DNA of 64,000 bases from assembly GCA_019637095.1 (NCBI GenBank), contig JAHBWG010000041.1, forward strand, positions 21,500 to 85,499. Reading direction: 5' to 3'. Under the pieces are notes generated by a model. That model was not told the origin of the DNA. It saw only the letters and a program-made list of their open reading frames with translations, and did no database searches. Of this stretch, positions 43,204 through 51,454 are shown one piece after another. The position numbers and the translations under genes are program-made. How positions within the stretch are numbered: position 1 is the stretch's first letter; each line of letters begins with the position of its first letter. Source of the stretch: Sandaracinaceae bacterium. Its GTDB lineage: Bacteria > Myxococcota_A > Polyangia > Polyangiales > Sandaracinaceae.

Positions 43204-44137
43204 CGACCGACGCACCCGGCGATGCATAGACCGGGGAGGCGCAGAAGGGCAAGCATCCGCCGCGTCTTCGGCTCGCAGGAGCGAGCGCCGCTCGACGGCG
43301 CGAGGTCTCGCCCGGTAGTGTCGGGGCGTGTGGAGAGCCGCGCGGCCCGACGACGACGAGGCGGTGGTCGCGCTCGCGACCGCGCTCTACGAGGAGGACC
43401 CAGCCTCCGCGCCGGTCCCCGAGGCGCACCACCGCCGGACGCTCGCGAAGCTCCGCGCCGAGCCGGTCCGCGGGCGCGTCATGGTCCTCGAGCACGCGGG
43501 CTCGCTCGCGGGCTACGCGATCCTCGCCGCGGTCTGGTCCAACGAGCTCGGCGGCGAGGTGCTCGTGGTGGACGAGCTCTACGTCGTCCCCGCCGAGCGC
43601 GGCCGCGGGCACGGTCGCCGGCTGCTCGAGGCGCTCTCCGCGGGCGAGAGCCTCGAGCCCGAGGCCCCCGTGGCCCTCGAGCTCGAGGTCACGCCGGGCA
43701 ACGCGCGGGCGCGCGCGCTCTACGAGCGGCTCGGCTTCCGGGTGAAGCGAAACGCCGTGCTGCGTCGCACGCGCGCTCGACGCTGACCGCCTGCGAGGCG
43801 CGCATCGCACCGCGGGGCTCCGGACCTGGGCCACGAACGCGCGCACGGTCGCGTAGATCCACCAGCGCGCGAACAGCAGCATCGGGGCGCCGACGACGAG
43901 CGCCCGCCAGGGTCCGTCGATCCCGTAGAGGATCACCGGCGCGCCGAGCGGCGGCGAGATCGTCGCGAAGAACAGATCGCGCGCGAGCCGGCACGGCGAG
44001 AGGGTCTCGAGCCCGCGGCCGCACGCGGTGCAGCTGTGGAGATAGGTGCGGCCCGACGGAATCAGCCCGCCGTCGAGGTGTTGCGTGACGTGGTCGCACC
44101 GAACCGTCGGCTGGCCGCAGCCGGCGCAGCGGCGCAT
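43154..44137 (-). CDS. Zinc-ribbon membrane protein, 3' part doubtful
   Basis: The N-terminal 110 codons look genuine: four Cys pairs (RRCAGCGQ, RCDHV, SCTACGRG, LSPCRL) suggest a zinc ribbon, then two hydrophobic segments (FFATISPPLGAPVILYG, ALVVGAPMLLFARWWIYATV). After about 43805 the frame stays open to 43154 but runs antisense through the acetyltransferase gene and into the cytochrome gene, and reads as Arg/Glu-rich nonsense. The true gene may have lost its end or contain an unseen stop/frameshift. An alternative start is GTG at 44179, just downstream of the TAGACT repeats. Confidence 0.35.
   Translation of the reverse strand: MRRCAGCGQPTVRCDHVTQHLDGGLIPSGRTYLHSCTACGRGLETLSPCRLARDLFFATISPPLGAPVILYGIDGPWRALVVGAPMLLFARWWIYATVRAFVAQVRSPAVRCAPRRRSASSARATQHGVSLHPEAEPLVERARPRVARRDLELEGHGGLGLEALARGERLEQPATVPAAALGGDDVELVHHEHLAAELVGPDRGEDRVARERARVLEDHDAPADRLGAELRERPAVVRLGDRRGGWVLLVERGRERDHRLVVVGPRGSPHAPTLPGETSRRRAALAPASRRRGGCLPFCASPVYASPGASVDEHAPGPREPRARVGL
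43328..43786 (+). CDS. GNAT-family N-acetyltransferase
   Basis: A 152-residue acetyl-CoA-dependent acetyltransferase. The GNAT fold is complete: WRAARPDDDEAVVALATALYEE (beta1-alpha1), VVDELYVVPAERGRGHGRRLLEALS (motif A with acetyl-CoA loop RGRGHGRRLL), and ELEVTPGNARARALYERLGFRVKRNAVL (motif B). Acceptor substrate unknown. GTG at 43328. Oriented away from the cytochrome, with a 124-bp gap. Confidence 0.9.
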   Translation: MWRAARPDDDEAVVALATALYEEDPASAPVPEAHHRRTLAKLRAEPVRGRVMVLEHAGSLAGYAILAAVWSNELGGEVLVVDELYVVPAERGRGHGRRLLEALSAGESLEPEAPVALELEVTPGNARARALYERLGFRVKRNAVLRRTRARR

Positions 44138-44178
44138 GCGGGTGGCGCGAGGATCTCGAGAGAGGTCGGGCGGTGACA

Positions 44179-44215
44179 CGGCCAGTCTACGAGCGCGGCC
44201 AGTCTACGAGCGCGG
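44179..44215. repeat. 17-bp tandem duplication containing TAGACT
   Basis: GGCCAGTCTACGAGCGC occurs twice in a row. On the minus strand each copy has TAGACT, a possible -10 box, just upstream of the zinc-ribbon ORF start. A duplication of a promoter is one reading; simple slippage is another. Confidence 0.5.
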
Positions 44216-44279
44216 CCTCCGCGTCTCCCCGCCGTCGCCCCTGCGCGCGCGGATGGGCGCTCGCCTCGGGCGACGACGC

Positions 44280-45362
44280 TCAGCCGCCGATCAGGCTCAT
44301 GCCGACGTTCGTGTGCTCGGAGGCGCCGCGGTCGGTGAAGCGGTGGCCGGCGTCCTTGGTGGCGAGCGCCCAGTGGATCGCCCAGCTCAGGTCCGCGTCG
44401 CTCGCGCCCTCGCGCACGAGGTCGCGCAGGGAGACCGCCTTGCGGTCCGCGAGGCACGCGCGCACGTCGCCCATCGCGGTGACGCGCACGCGGTTGCAGG
44501 TGGCGCAGAAGTCCTCGCTGACCGCGGTGATGAAGCCGACCTCACGGCCGGAGCCGTCGGCGGCCGCGACATAGCGCGCCGGCCCCGCGCGCTCGTCCGC
44601 GACGCCCGCGCCCCCCGCGAGCCGCGCGCCCAGGCGCGCCTGCACCTGCGCCGCCGAGAGGAACCGCGCGGACGGGAGGTGCGCCGCCTCGCCGATCGGC
44701 ATCAGCTCGATGAAGCGCGGCACGAGCCCGAGCCCCCAGGCCCAGTCGACGAGCGCGCCGACCTCGTCCTCGTTGACGCCGCCGAGCGCCACCACGTTGA
44801 GCTTCACGCGCAGCCCCGCCTCGAGCGCCGCGTGCACGCCCGCGAGCACGGCGCCGAGGTCACCGCCGCGCGTGATCTCGCCGAAGCGCGCGGGGTCGAG
44901 CGAGTCGACCGACACGTTCACGACGTCGAGCCCCGCCGCCCGGAGCGGCCGGGCGAGCTCCGCGAGCCGCGCCGCGTTCGTCGTCATCGCGAGCTCCTCG
45001 ATCGGCGTCGAGGCGCGGATCATCTCGACGAGGCGCACCACGTCCTTGCGCACGAGGGGCTCGCCGCCGGTGAAGCGCACGCGCCGGACGCCGCCGGCGG
45101 CGAACACCCGGACGAGGCGCACGACCTCTTCGAACGAGAGCAGCTCCGGCCGGAGCGCGTGATCGTGCTCGCCGCCGGACGGCATGCAGTAGACGCAAGC
45201 GAAGTTGCACCGATCGGTGAGCGAGAGGCGCAGGTAGGTGTACGCGCGCCCGGCGGCGTCGGTCAGGCGCGGCGGCGCGTCCTCTGCGAACCCCTCGGGC
45301 CGCGGGGGCAGCTCGACCCGCCGCGCGACGCGGCTCGGGGCCAAGGGGAGGGTGCGGCGCAC
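44280..45362 (-). CDS. moaA: GTP 3',8-cyclase (molybdopterin synthesis)
   Basis: Radical SAM enzyme of molybdenum cofactor synthesis that rearranges GTP to 3',8-cyclo-7,8-dihydro-GTP, later converted by MoaC to cPMP. The 360-residue protein has the N-terminal SAM cluster CNFACVYC, GGEPLVRKD, TTNAARL, the second 4Fe-4S cluster CATCNRVRVTAMGDVRAC, and the conserved Gly-Gly C-terminus (MSLIGG), needed for activity. ATG at 45362. Cytoplasmic. moaC is not in the window; moaD-moaE lies at 49725-50423. Confidence 0.96.
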   Translation of the reverse strand: MRRTLPLAPSRVARRVELPPRPEGFAEDAPPRLTDAAGRAYTYLRLSLTDRCNFACVYCMPSGGEHDHALRPELLSFEEVVRLVRVFAAGGVRRVRFTGGEPLVRKDVVRLVEMIRASTPIEELAMTTNAARLAELARPLRAAGLDVVNVSVDSLDPARFGEITRGGDLGAVLAGVHAALEAGLRVKLNVVALGGVNEDEVGALVDWAWGLGLVPRFIELMPIGEAAHLPSARFLSAAQVQARLGARLAGGAGVADERAGPARYVAAADGSGREVGFITAVSEDFCATCNRVRVTAMGDVRACLADRKAVSLRDLVREGASDADLSWAIHWALATKDAGHRFTDRGASEHTNVGMSLIGG

Positions 45363-45407
45363 GAGGGGAATCTTCGCGCGCCACCCCGATCCGTCAAGGG
45401 CGGAGCC

Positions 45408-45848
45408 TCACGGCGCGTCGAGCGCGCGCCAGCGCTCCACGCGCGTGCACTCGGCGCTCGCGTAGCCGACGCGCATGAACGCGTCGACCCGCCCGCGCGC
45501 GTCGGCCCCGCGCAGCGTCCCCGAGACCTCGCGCAGGTACTCGACCCCGAGACAGCGCGCCTCGACGCGCACGCCGCAGGCGTCCGGCGTCGGGACGGCG
45601 CGGCTGTCGGGGCAGTCGCCGAATACGGGGCCGTCGCCCGAGAGGTCCGCCTCGACGCGGTAGACGTGGCCGACCCGCGCGCAGCCGTCCGGGCGCGCTC
45701 CCTCGATCGTGATCTCGAGCGTGACCGGGCCACGCGGCGGCGCCTCGCACGGCGCGTCGGGCTCGACGCCGCCGTCGCCGGGGAGGCGGTGCGAGAGGTA
45801 GCAGCCGGGCGCGAGCACAGCCGCGAGGGCGAGGGCCACCGAGCGCAT
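45408..45848 (-). CDS. Small Cys-containing lipoprotein
   Basis: A 146-residue predicted lipoprotein (lipobox AVLAPGC, Cys near residue 16). The mature region contains four further cysteines in two likely disulfides (PDGCARVGHVYR, DCPDSRAVPTPDACGV, RCLGVEYLR, ECTRVERW). It starts at ATG 45848, adjacent to the DUF2330 gene and co-directional with it. I do not recognise a family; similar proteins occur beside regulators in myxobacteria. Confidence 0.6.
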   Translation of the reverse strand: MRSVALALAAVLAPGCYLSHRLPGDGGVEPDAPCEAPPRGPVTLEITIEGARPDGCARVGHVYRVEADLSGDGPVFGDCPDSRAVPTPDACGVRVEARCLGVEYLREVSGTLRGADARGRVDAFMRVGYASAECTRVERWRALDAP

Positions 45849-45925
45849 GCGACGAGACGATGGCGCCGAGCGCCCGCGGGCGCAAACGAGCCGCTCCGCG
45901 CGCATGCGAACCACCCCTTCGGAGC

Positions 45926-47461
45926 TCAACGCGCGCGGCGCACGCCGAGCTCGGGGACGGGATCGCGCACCCACGCGCCGAGCGGGATGGGCCGCTCCGC
46001 CGGCCACGGGCTCTGGTCGATCGCGGAGTAGCCGCCGACGTGCGGGCGCCCGCCGTAGACCCCGCGGCGCGGGCTCGCGCAGTCGATCGGGCCCGTCCAC
46101 CGGTGCTGCGCGATGAAGCGGACGCGGAATTCGTTGCGCGTCGCCGGGCGCGCCGCGCGCCCGAGCCGCGGCAGCGTCGCCGTCTCGATCGCGCCGGCCA
46201 TCGGCCGGCCCGGGCGGAACACGAGGTCGTTGGGCAGGCCGCGCGGCCCGTATCGGTAGTGGAGGCGCGTCAACGTATATTGCGAGAGACGACTCGCGCC
46301 CTGGTGCACGACGTCCTCACCGAGCGCGGCGAGGTCCGCCTGCGCGAGGCCGGGCCGGCCGCAACCGATGCACGCGGGGGTGGCGCGCGCGGGCGTGAGC
46401 GGGCCCGCGTACTCGGTCCACACGCGCCGCGGCGCGCGGCCGCTGAGCGCCCCGAAGTAGGCGTCGTAGAAGCGACCGAAGCTCCGCGCGGCGCGGCCGT
46501 GCACGCGCACGTTCGTCGGCACGAAGCGGTTGCCGTAGTTCGCGACCTCGAAGCGCCCCTCGGGGGAGAGCACGTGCACCACGAGGTCCTGCTCGCCGAC
46601 GCTGTTGAGCAAGCCCAGGCGCACGGGCAGCGAGAACTCGGGCGACTCGAAGTGGATGCGCAGCGGCGAGAGGAAGCGGCCGAGCTCGGGGTCGCTCGCT
46701 CGATCGACCGGCGGCCCCTCGACGAGCTCGGCGAGCCCGCCCTCGCCCATCCAGCCCTGCGCGCGCTGGAGCTGCGCCCGGCGCCGCGCCGCGACCTCGC
46801 GGAGCCGCGCGACGTCGACGCGCGCGACGAAGAACTTGGTGCCCGCCTGCACGTAAGGCCGCAGGTAGCGCTCGGCCCCAGAGGGCATGTGGTAGCCGTT
46901 GTCGCGCAGCCAGCGCTCGAGCGCGGCCGAGTCGCTCGCGCCGAGGATCGTGATGTCGTACTCGCCCTCCTGGAACTGCGCCTCGACGACGACCGGCGGC
47001 GGGCCTGCTCCGCCGCCCTGCGGCGCCGAATCGGCGAGCGCGCCCAGCCCACCCCCGGCCCTCGCCATGATGCGGGCCGGCTGCGGGATCGCGATCGGGC
47101 ACGGCGGCTGCTCGTAGAGCTCCACCATGTGCGGCGCCGCGACCGCCTGCAGCCGGTCGAAGAGCCCGCGGTCGAGCGTCGTCACGTCGCCCTCGCTCAG
47201 CACCACGGGCACCGGGATCACCAGCGCGAAATCCTCGGCGGGCCCGAAGTAGTCGTTCTGGAACGCCATCACGGTGTGCGTTCCGTCGCGGAGCATCACC
47301 ACGACCGTCGCCTTGTTGAGCAAGGCCCCTTGCTCGGTCGGCAGCGCGGGCGGCGGCCGCCGCCCCACCATGCACCCGCACATCGCGCGCGCGTCGGTCG
47401 CGAGCGTCGCGCTCAGCGCGATCACCGCGACACCCGCGAGCGCTCCTGCCCATGCCCTCAT
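45926..47461 (-). CDS. DUF2330 secreted protein
   Basis: A 511-residue exported protein of the DUF2330 family. Signal peptide (GVAVIALSATLATDARA) is followed by the family's Cys-rich N-terminus AMCGCMVG, then ALVIPVPVVLSEGDVTTLD, FFVARVDVARLR and AYFGALSGRAPRRVWTEYAGPLTPARATPACIGCGRPG. Function of the family is not established. A GGGAGG ribosome binding site precedes the ATG at 47461. Divergent from the PHP-domain lipoprotein with 60 bp between starts, so the two share a promoter region. Confidence 0.85.
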   Translation of the reverse strand: MRAWAGALAGVAVIALSATLATDARAMCGCMVGRRPPPALPTEQGALLNKATVVVMLRDGTHTVMAFQNDYFGPAEDFALVIPVPVVLSEGDVTTLDRGLFDRLQAVAAPHMVELYEQPPCPIAIPQPARIMARAGGGLGALADSAPQGGGAGPPPVVVEAQFQEGEYDITILGASDSAALERWLRDNGYHMPSGAERYLRPYVQAGTKFFVARVDVARLREVAARRRAQLQRAQGWMGEGGLAELVEGPPVDRASDPELGRFLSPLRIHFESPEFSLPVRLGLLNSVGEQDLVVHVLSPEGRFEVANYGNRFVPTNVRVHGRAARSFGRFYDAYFGALSGRAPRRVWTEYAGPLTPARATPACIGCGRPGLAQADLAALGEDVVHQGASRLSQYTLTRLHYRYGPRGLPNDLVFRPGRPMAGAIETATLPRLGRAARPATRNEFRVRFIAQHRWTGPIDCASPRRGVYGGRPHVGGYSAIDQSPWPAERPIPLGAWVRDPVPELGVRRAR

Positions 47462-47521
47462 GCCTCGTCCTCCCGCAGGCCGGATGGTAACTTGCTCGTC
47501 GCCCCCGAGAGAACGACGCCG

Positions 47522-48940
47522 ATGAGACGCCACGCCCCGAAGCTCGCTTGGATCCTCCTGTTCGCCGGGTGCGACGGAAGCGGCGGCCTCGACGCGGGCC
47601 TCGCGCCGATCGACGCCCCCGCCGCGGACGCCGGCCCGCCGCCCTTCTGGCCCTCGACGTTGCCCAGCGCGGCGACCCTCGGGACCCGGCGCGGCCGCGC
47701 GATCGCGCGCACGACCGTGCACGTCCACAGCCCGCTGAGCCACGACGCCTGCGACGGATCGGGATGGATCGAGGGACGCCTCGCGCAGCCCGAGTGCCTC
47801 GCGCACTTCCGCGCCGCGCTCTGCGCGCTCCACGTCGACGCGGCGATGATGACGGACCACGCGCCGCACGTGAACGAGGTCGACTTCGAGCGCGCGCTCT
47901 GGATCGAGGGCGACGACGAGCCGGTGCGCGAGGGCGGCGTGATCGTCGCCAACCGCATGGCGTGCCCCGACGGGCACCGCGTGCTGCTCACCGTCGGCTC
48001 GGAGAACGAGCTCATGCCGGTCGGTCTGCGCCGCCACCCGACCGACCCGGGCGGCACGCGCTCGCTCGTGGACCTCTACGACGCGCGCGACGCCGACGCG
48101 ATCGCCGCGTTCCGCGCCGCCGGCGGGCTCGTGTGGCAGGCGCACACCGAGGGGCAGTCGGTCGATGCGCTGCGCGCGGCCACCGTCGACGGGCTCGAGC
48201 TCTACAACCTCCACGCGAACATCGACCCGCGCATCCGCGAGAACCTCCTCGGGCTCGAGCCGCTCTCGTTCATCGACGACCTGATCCTGTTCACGCGCCC
48301 CGCGCTGCGCCTGCCGCCGGACCTCGCGCTGCTCGCGTTCCTCGAGCCCAACCACGTCGCGCTCGCGCGGTGGGACGCGCTGCTCGCCGAGGGCATGCAC
48401 GTGGCCGCGTCGGGGGGCTGCGACGCGCACGAGAACGCGTTCCCGATGGAGCTCGCGGACGGGGAGCGCGCGGACTCGTACCGGCGGATGCTCTTCTGGA
48501 TCGAGAACCACGTCCTCGTCGACGAGGTGAGCCCCGACGGCCTCGCGGAGGCGCTCGCCGCGGCGCGCTTCTACGTGACGACCGAGGTCTTCGGCTCGCC
48601 GGTCGGCTTCGACTTCACCGCCGACGCGACCTTCGAGATGGGCGAGACGGCGCCGCGCGGCGCCACGCTCTCGGTCGTCGCGCCGCGCCTGCCCGACGGC
48701 TGGCCGAGCGATCCGCCACCGGCGCTGCGCGTCGTGCTGCTGCGCGCGACGCCGACCGGCGCGGTCGAGGTCGCGCGGGGCGAGGGCGATCTCAGCTACG
48801 TCGCGAGCGAGCCCGGCGCGTACCGCGTCGAGGTGCACATGTCCCCGGAGCACGCGCGCGCGGCCCTCGGCAGCCGCGCGGAGCGGCTCCTGCGCGAGGT
48901 CCCGTGGGTGTACTCGAACGCGATCTTCGTCGCGGAGTAG
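47522..48940 (+). CDS. PHP-domain lipoprotein (predicted metallophosphoesterase-type)
   Basis: A 472-residue lipoprotein (lipobox LLFAGC) whose main domain matches the PHP fold: TTVHVHSPLSHDA near residue 65 carries the first metal ligands, DAAMMTDHAPHV the second, VGSENELMP and GLVWQAHTEG the third, and SGGCDAHENAF the last. The C-terminal region (ATLSVVAPRLP... GEGDLSYVASEPGAYRVEVHM) is beta-rich. PHP proteins hydrolyse phosphate esters with divalent metals; the surface location and substrate here are unknown. ATG at 47522; it may be co-transcribed with the acetyltransferase and MoaDE genes downstream. Confidence 0.82.
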   Translation: MRRHAPKLAWILLFAGCDGSGGLDAGLAPIDAPAADAGPPPFWPSTLPSAATLGTRRGRAIARTTVHVHSPLSHDACDGSGWIEGRLAQPECLAHFRAALCALHVDAAMMTDHAPHVNEVDFERALWIEGDDEPVREGGVIVANRMACPDGHRVLLTVGSENELMPVGLRRHPTDPGGTRSLVDLYDARDADAIAAFRAAGGLVWQAHTEGQSVDALRAATVDGLELYNLHANIDPRIRENLLGLEPLSFIDDLILFTRPALRLPPDLALLAFLEPNHVALARWDALLAEGMHVAASGGCDAHENAFPMELADGERADSYRRMLFWIENHVLVDEVSPDGLAEALAAARFYVTTEVFGSPVGFDFTADATFEMGETAPRGATLSVVAPRLPDGWPSDPPPALRVVLLRATPTGAVEVARGEGDLSYVASEPGAYRVEVHMSPEHARAALGSRAERLLREVPWVYSNAIFVAE

Positions 48941-48990
48941 CGCGCGCCACGGAGCGCGAGCCCTCGCTCGACGCGCTCGACGCGCTCGAC

Positions 48991-49728
48991 GTGGCGTACG
49001 CGCGCTTCAACGCGGCGCGCTCGCTGCGGCTCGAGGATCCGGCGCTGACCGTCACGGACGTCGGCGGCCTCTCGGTGCTGCGCGACCCGGCGCGCCCGAG
49101 CGACGAGACGTACAACCGCATCGTGGGCCTCCGTGGCTCGCGGCTCGGCGCGCTCGACGCGGCGCTCGACGCGCTCGGCGGCATGCCCGCGCAGCTCGAC
49201 GTCGCGGTCGATCGCATGGACCCGCTCGTGTCGTGCGCGCTGCGCGAGCGCGGCCTGGGCCCCGCGCAGGCGGTCTCGTGGCTCTGGGCGGAGCCGGCGC
49301 AGCTCGCGCGCGAGCCCGTCGACGGCGTCGAGGTGCGGCGCCTCGGCCCCGACGATCGCGATCTCTTGCTGGATCTGGTGGGCGTCAGCGCGGCCACGTC
49401 GTTCGGGCCCGAGATCCGGGCGCGGCGCGCGCATCACTACTGCACCCGCTCGTTTCGTGCGTACCTCGCGAGCGTGGAGACGCAGCCGGCCGGCTGGGCG
49501 ACGCTGTGGGTCGACGGGGACGCCGCGATCTTCGGCAACGCGTTCGTGCTCGCGCCGTTCCGCCGGCGCGGCGCGCACCGCGCGCTCCACGCGGCGCGGG
49601 CGCGCGACGCGGTGAAGCTCGGGCTCTCGTGGGTGGTCGCCGACGTGTTGCCCGAGAGCGTCAGCGAGAAGAGCGCGCTCGGGGCTGGCATGCGGCGGCG
49701 CACGACCTACGTCTGGTGGCGGCGATGA
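48991..49728 (+). CDS. GNAT-like acetyltransferase
   Basis: A protein of about 245 residues with an N-terminal domain and a C-terminal GNAT-like fold (EVRRLGPDDRDLLLDLVGVSAATSFGPEIRARRAHHY, then FVLAPFRRRGAHRALHAARARDAVKLGLSWVVADVLPES). The start is uncertain: GTG at 48991 is the first usable codon, because the upstream frame contains none before the PHP stop. Its stop overlaps the ATG of moaD-moaE (ATGA at 49725-49728), so they are coupled. Substrate unknown. Confidence 0.7.
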   Translation: MAYARFNAARSLRLEDPALTVTDVGGLSVLRDPARPSDETYNRIVGLRGSRLGALDAALDALGGMPAQLDVAVDRMDPLVSCALRERGLGPAQAVSWLWAEPAQLAREPVDGVEVRRLGPDDRDLLLDLVGVSAATSFGPEIRARRAHHYCTRSFRAYLASVETQPAGWATLWVDGDAAIFGNAFVLAPFRRRGAHRALHAARARDAVKLGLSWVVADVLPESVSEKSALGAGMRRRTTYVWWRR

Positions 49729-50423
49729 GCGAGGTCACGGTCCTCTACTTCGCGGCGGTGGCCGAGCTCGCCGGGCTGCGCGAGGAGCGCTTCGAGACCG
49801 ACGCGCGCGACGTCGAGGCGCTCGCGCGCGCGCTCGAGGCGCGGCACCCGCGCCTGGCGGGGCGGCTCGGCGCGGTGCGCTTCGCCGTCAACGAGACGTT
49901 CGCGCGCGCGGACGATCCGCTGGCCGATGGCGACGTCGTCGCGGTCATCCCGCCCGTCGCGGGCGGCTCCGACCTCGCGCCCGCGATCGAGCGCGTGGCG
50001 ATCGGCGAGGCGCCGCTCTCGATCGACCGCGTCTGCGCGCTCGTGCGGCACCCGGGCGCGGGGGCGCTCGCCGTGTTCGTGGGCGTCGTGCGCGATCACA
50101 GCGAGGGCCGCGCGGTCGAGGCGCTCGAGTACTCGGCGTACGACGCGATGGCGCGGCGCGAGATGGCCGTGATCGTCGACGAGCTCGAGGCGCAGATCCC
50201 CGGCGTGCGCCTCGCCGCGCACCACCGCGTCGGGCCGCTCCGTGTCGGCGACGACGCGATCGTGTGCGCGGCGAGCTCCCCTCACCGCGACGAGGCGTTC
50301 CGCGCCGGGCGCGCGCTCATCGATCGGATCAAGGAGCGCGTGCCGATCTGGAAGCGCGAGCGCAGCCCCGGCGAGTCCCGCTGGGTCGGCTGGGACGACG
50401 GCGCGGAGCCTCAGAAGCCGTAG
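49725..50423 (+). CDS. moaDE: Fused molybdopterin synthase, MoaD-MoaE
   Basis: A 232-residue fusion of both subunits of molybdopterin synthase, which inserts the dithiolene sulfurs into cPMP. Residues 1-81 are MoaD (VTVLYFAAVAELAGLREERFE... VVAVIPPVAGG), and the rest is MoaE (ALAVFVGVVRDHSEGRAVEALEYSAYDAMARREM... HHRVGPLRVGDDAIVCAASSPHRDEAFRAGRALIDRIKERVPIWKRE). The MoaD double Gly at 80-81 must be the free C-terminus to carry the thiocarboxylate, so the fusion must be cut after GG, as reported for mycobacterial MoaX. ATG overlaps the upstream stop. The 3' end overlaps the convergent OMP gene by 13 bp. Confidence 0.92.
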   Translation: MSEVTVLYFAAVAELAGLREERFETDARDVEALARALEARHPRLAGRLGAVRFAVNETFARADDPLADGDVVAVIPPVAGGSDLAPAIERVAIGEAPLSIDRVCALVRHPGAGALAVFVGVVRDHSEGRAVEALEYSAYDAMARREMAVIVDELEAQIPGVRLAAHHRVGPLRVGDDAIVCAASSPHRDEAFRAGRALIDRIKERVPIWKRERSPGESRWVGWDDGAEPQKP

Positions 50424-51361
50424 CTGACCGAGCCGCCGAAGAAGAAGTTGTAGATGCCCCAGCCGCCGTCGACGCGGATCTGGAGCTGGTGGATCGGCTT
50501 GAAGCGCAGCGCGAGGTGCGGGAACGACACCCAGGGGAAGATGAACGGCGTGTCGCCGCCCTCCGTGAACCAGTTCGGCTCGACGCAGTTGTAGTGGCCG
50601 CCGCTCGCCGCGTAGCAGGGCTGACCGGACGGCACCGCGGGCTCGCAGTAGCCGCCCGTGGCCGGATCGCCCGGCCCGTTGCAGCGGCGCCAGTCGCCGA
50701 CGCCCGGCGTCTCGTACGCCTCGTGGCGGACGAGCTCGCCGTAGATGAAGCCGACCCCGAGATCGAACCCGACCTCGAACGCGAACCAGTCGGTCACCGG
50801 GAACGCCCAGAGGAACTCCGCGTTCACGAAGATCACGCCGAGGTTGACCTGGACGTGCTCGGTCGAGGTGCGCGGGTCGCCGCTCGCGCGGAAGAAGCCG
50901 TCGCCCTGGGCATTGTTCCACCAGACGTTGGCGATGACGTTGAAGTTGTTGCGCCGCCAGTTGAAGGTCAGCCCGACGGCCGGGTTGAACCCGTCGATGC
51001 CGCCGTCGACGAACAGCTGCTGCATGAACGAGGGGACGATGATCGCCCGCGAGAACGCGCCGAGGAAGAAGTAGTCGGTGTCCTCGAGCTCGCGCGGGTC
51101 GGTCGTGTCGCGGAAGACCTCGCGCTGCTCCTCGTCGGCGATCTCGGCCTGCTCGTCTCCCAGCCGCGCCGGCGCCTCTTGCTCCTGCGCCATGGCGGCC
51201 TGCTCGGCGTCGATGTCGCTGCCGCCGCTCGGGTCCCCCGTGCCGCTCGCGCCCTCGCCGTCCATGGCGCCCTGCTCGTCCTCGAGCGACTGCGCCGCCG
51301 CCGTGCTCGCCCCCACGACGCCGACCAGGGCCAGCGTGATTGCCAAACCAAGCCTGTTCAT
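50411..51361 (-). CDS. Predicted outer-membrane beta-barrel protein
   Basis: A 316-residue protein with a signal peptide (LVGVVGASTAAAQ) and a disordered acidic N-terminal part (DEQGAMDGEGASGTG... AEIADEEQREVF). The remaining region shows alternating aromatic and hydrophobic strands (FNPAVGLTFNWRRNNFNVIANVWW, FAFEVGFDLGVGFIYGE) and ends in VSYGF, the C-terminal aromatic of barrels inserted by BamA. An insert contains six cysteines (DWRRCNGPGDPATGGYC, PCYAASGGHYNC). Function not known. Its 3' end overlaps moaDE. Confidence 0.72.
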   Translation of the reverse strand: MNRLGLAITLALVGVVGASTAAAQSLEDEQGAMDGEGASGTGDPSGGSDIDAEQAAMAQEQEAPARLGDEQAEIADEEQREVFRDTTDPRELEDTDYFFLGAFSRAIIVPSFMQQLFVDGGIDGFNPAVGLTFNWRRNNFNVIANVWWNNAQGDGFFRASGDPRTSTEHVQVNLGVIFVNAEFLWAFPVTDWFAFEVGFDLGVGFIYGELVRHEAYETPGVGDWRRCNGPGDPATGGYCEPAVPSGQPCYAASGGHYNCVEPNWFTEGGDTPFIFPWVSFPHLALRFKPIHQLQIRVDGGWGIYNFFFGGSVSYGF

Positions 51362-51454
51362 CCGTGCCTCCCGCGGTGCGCGCCATCCTAGAGCACACCC
51401 CCACGGGAAACCACACGCTTGCGTGCGCTCGCGCGCGCCTTCCCTCGCGGAGGC

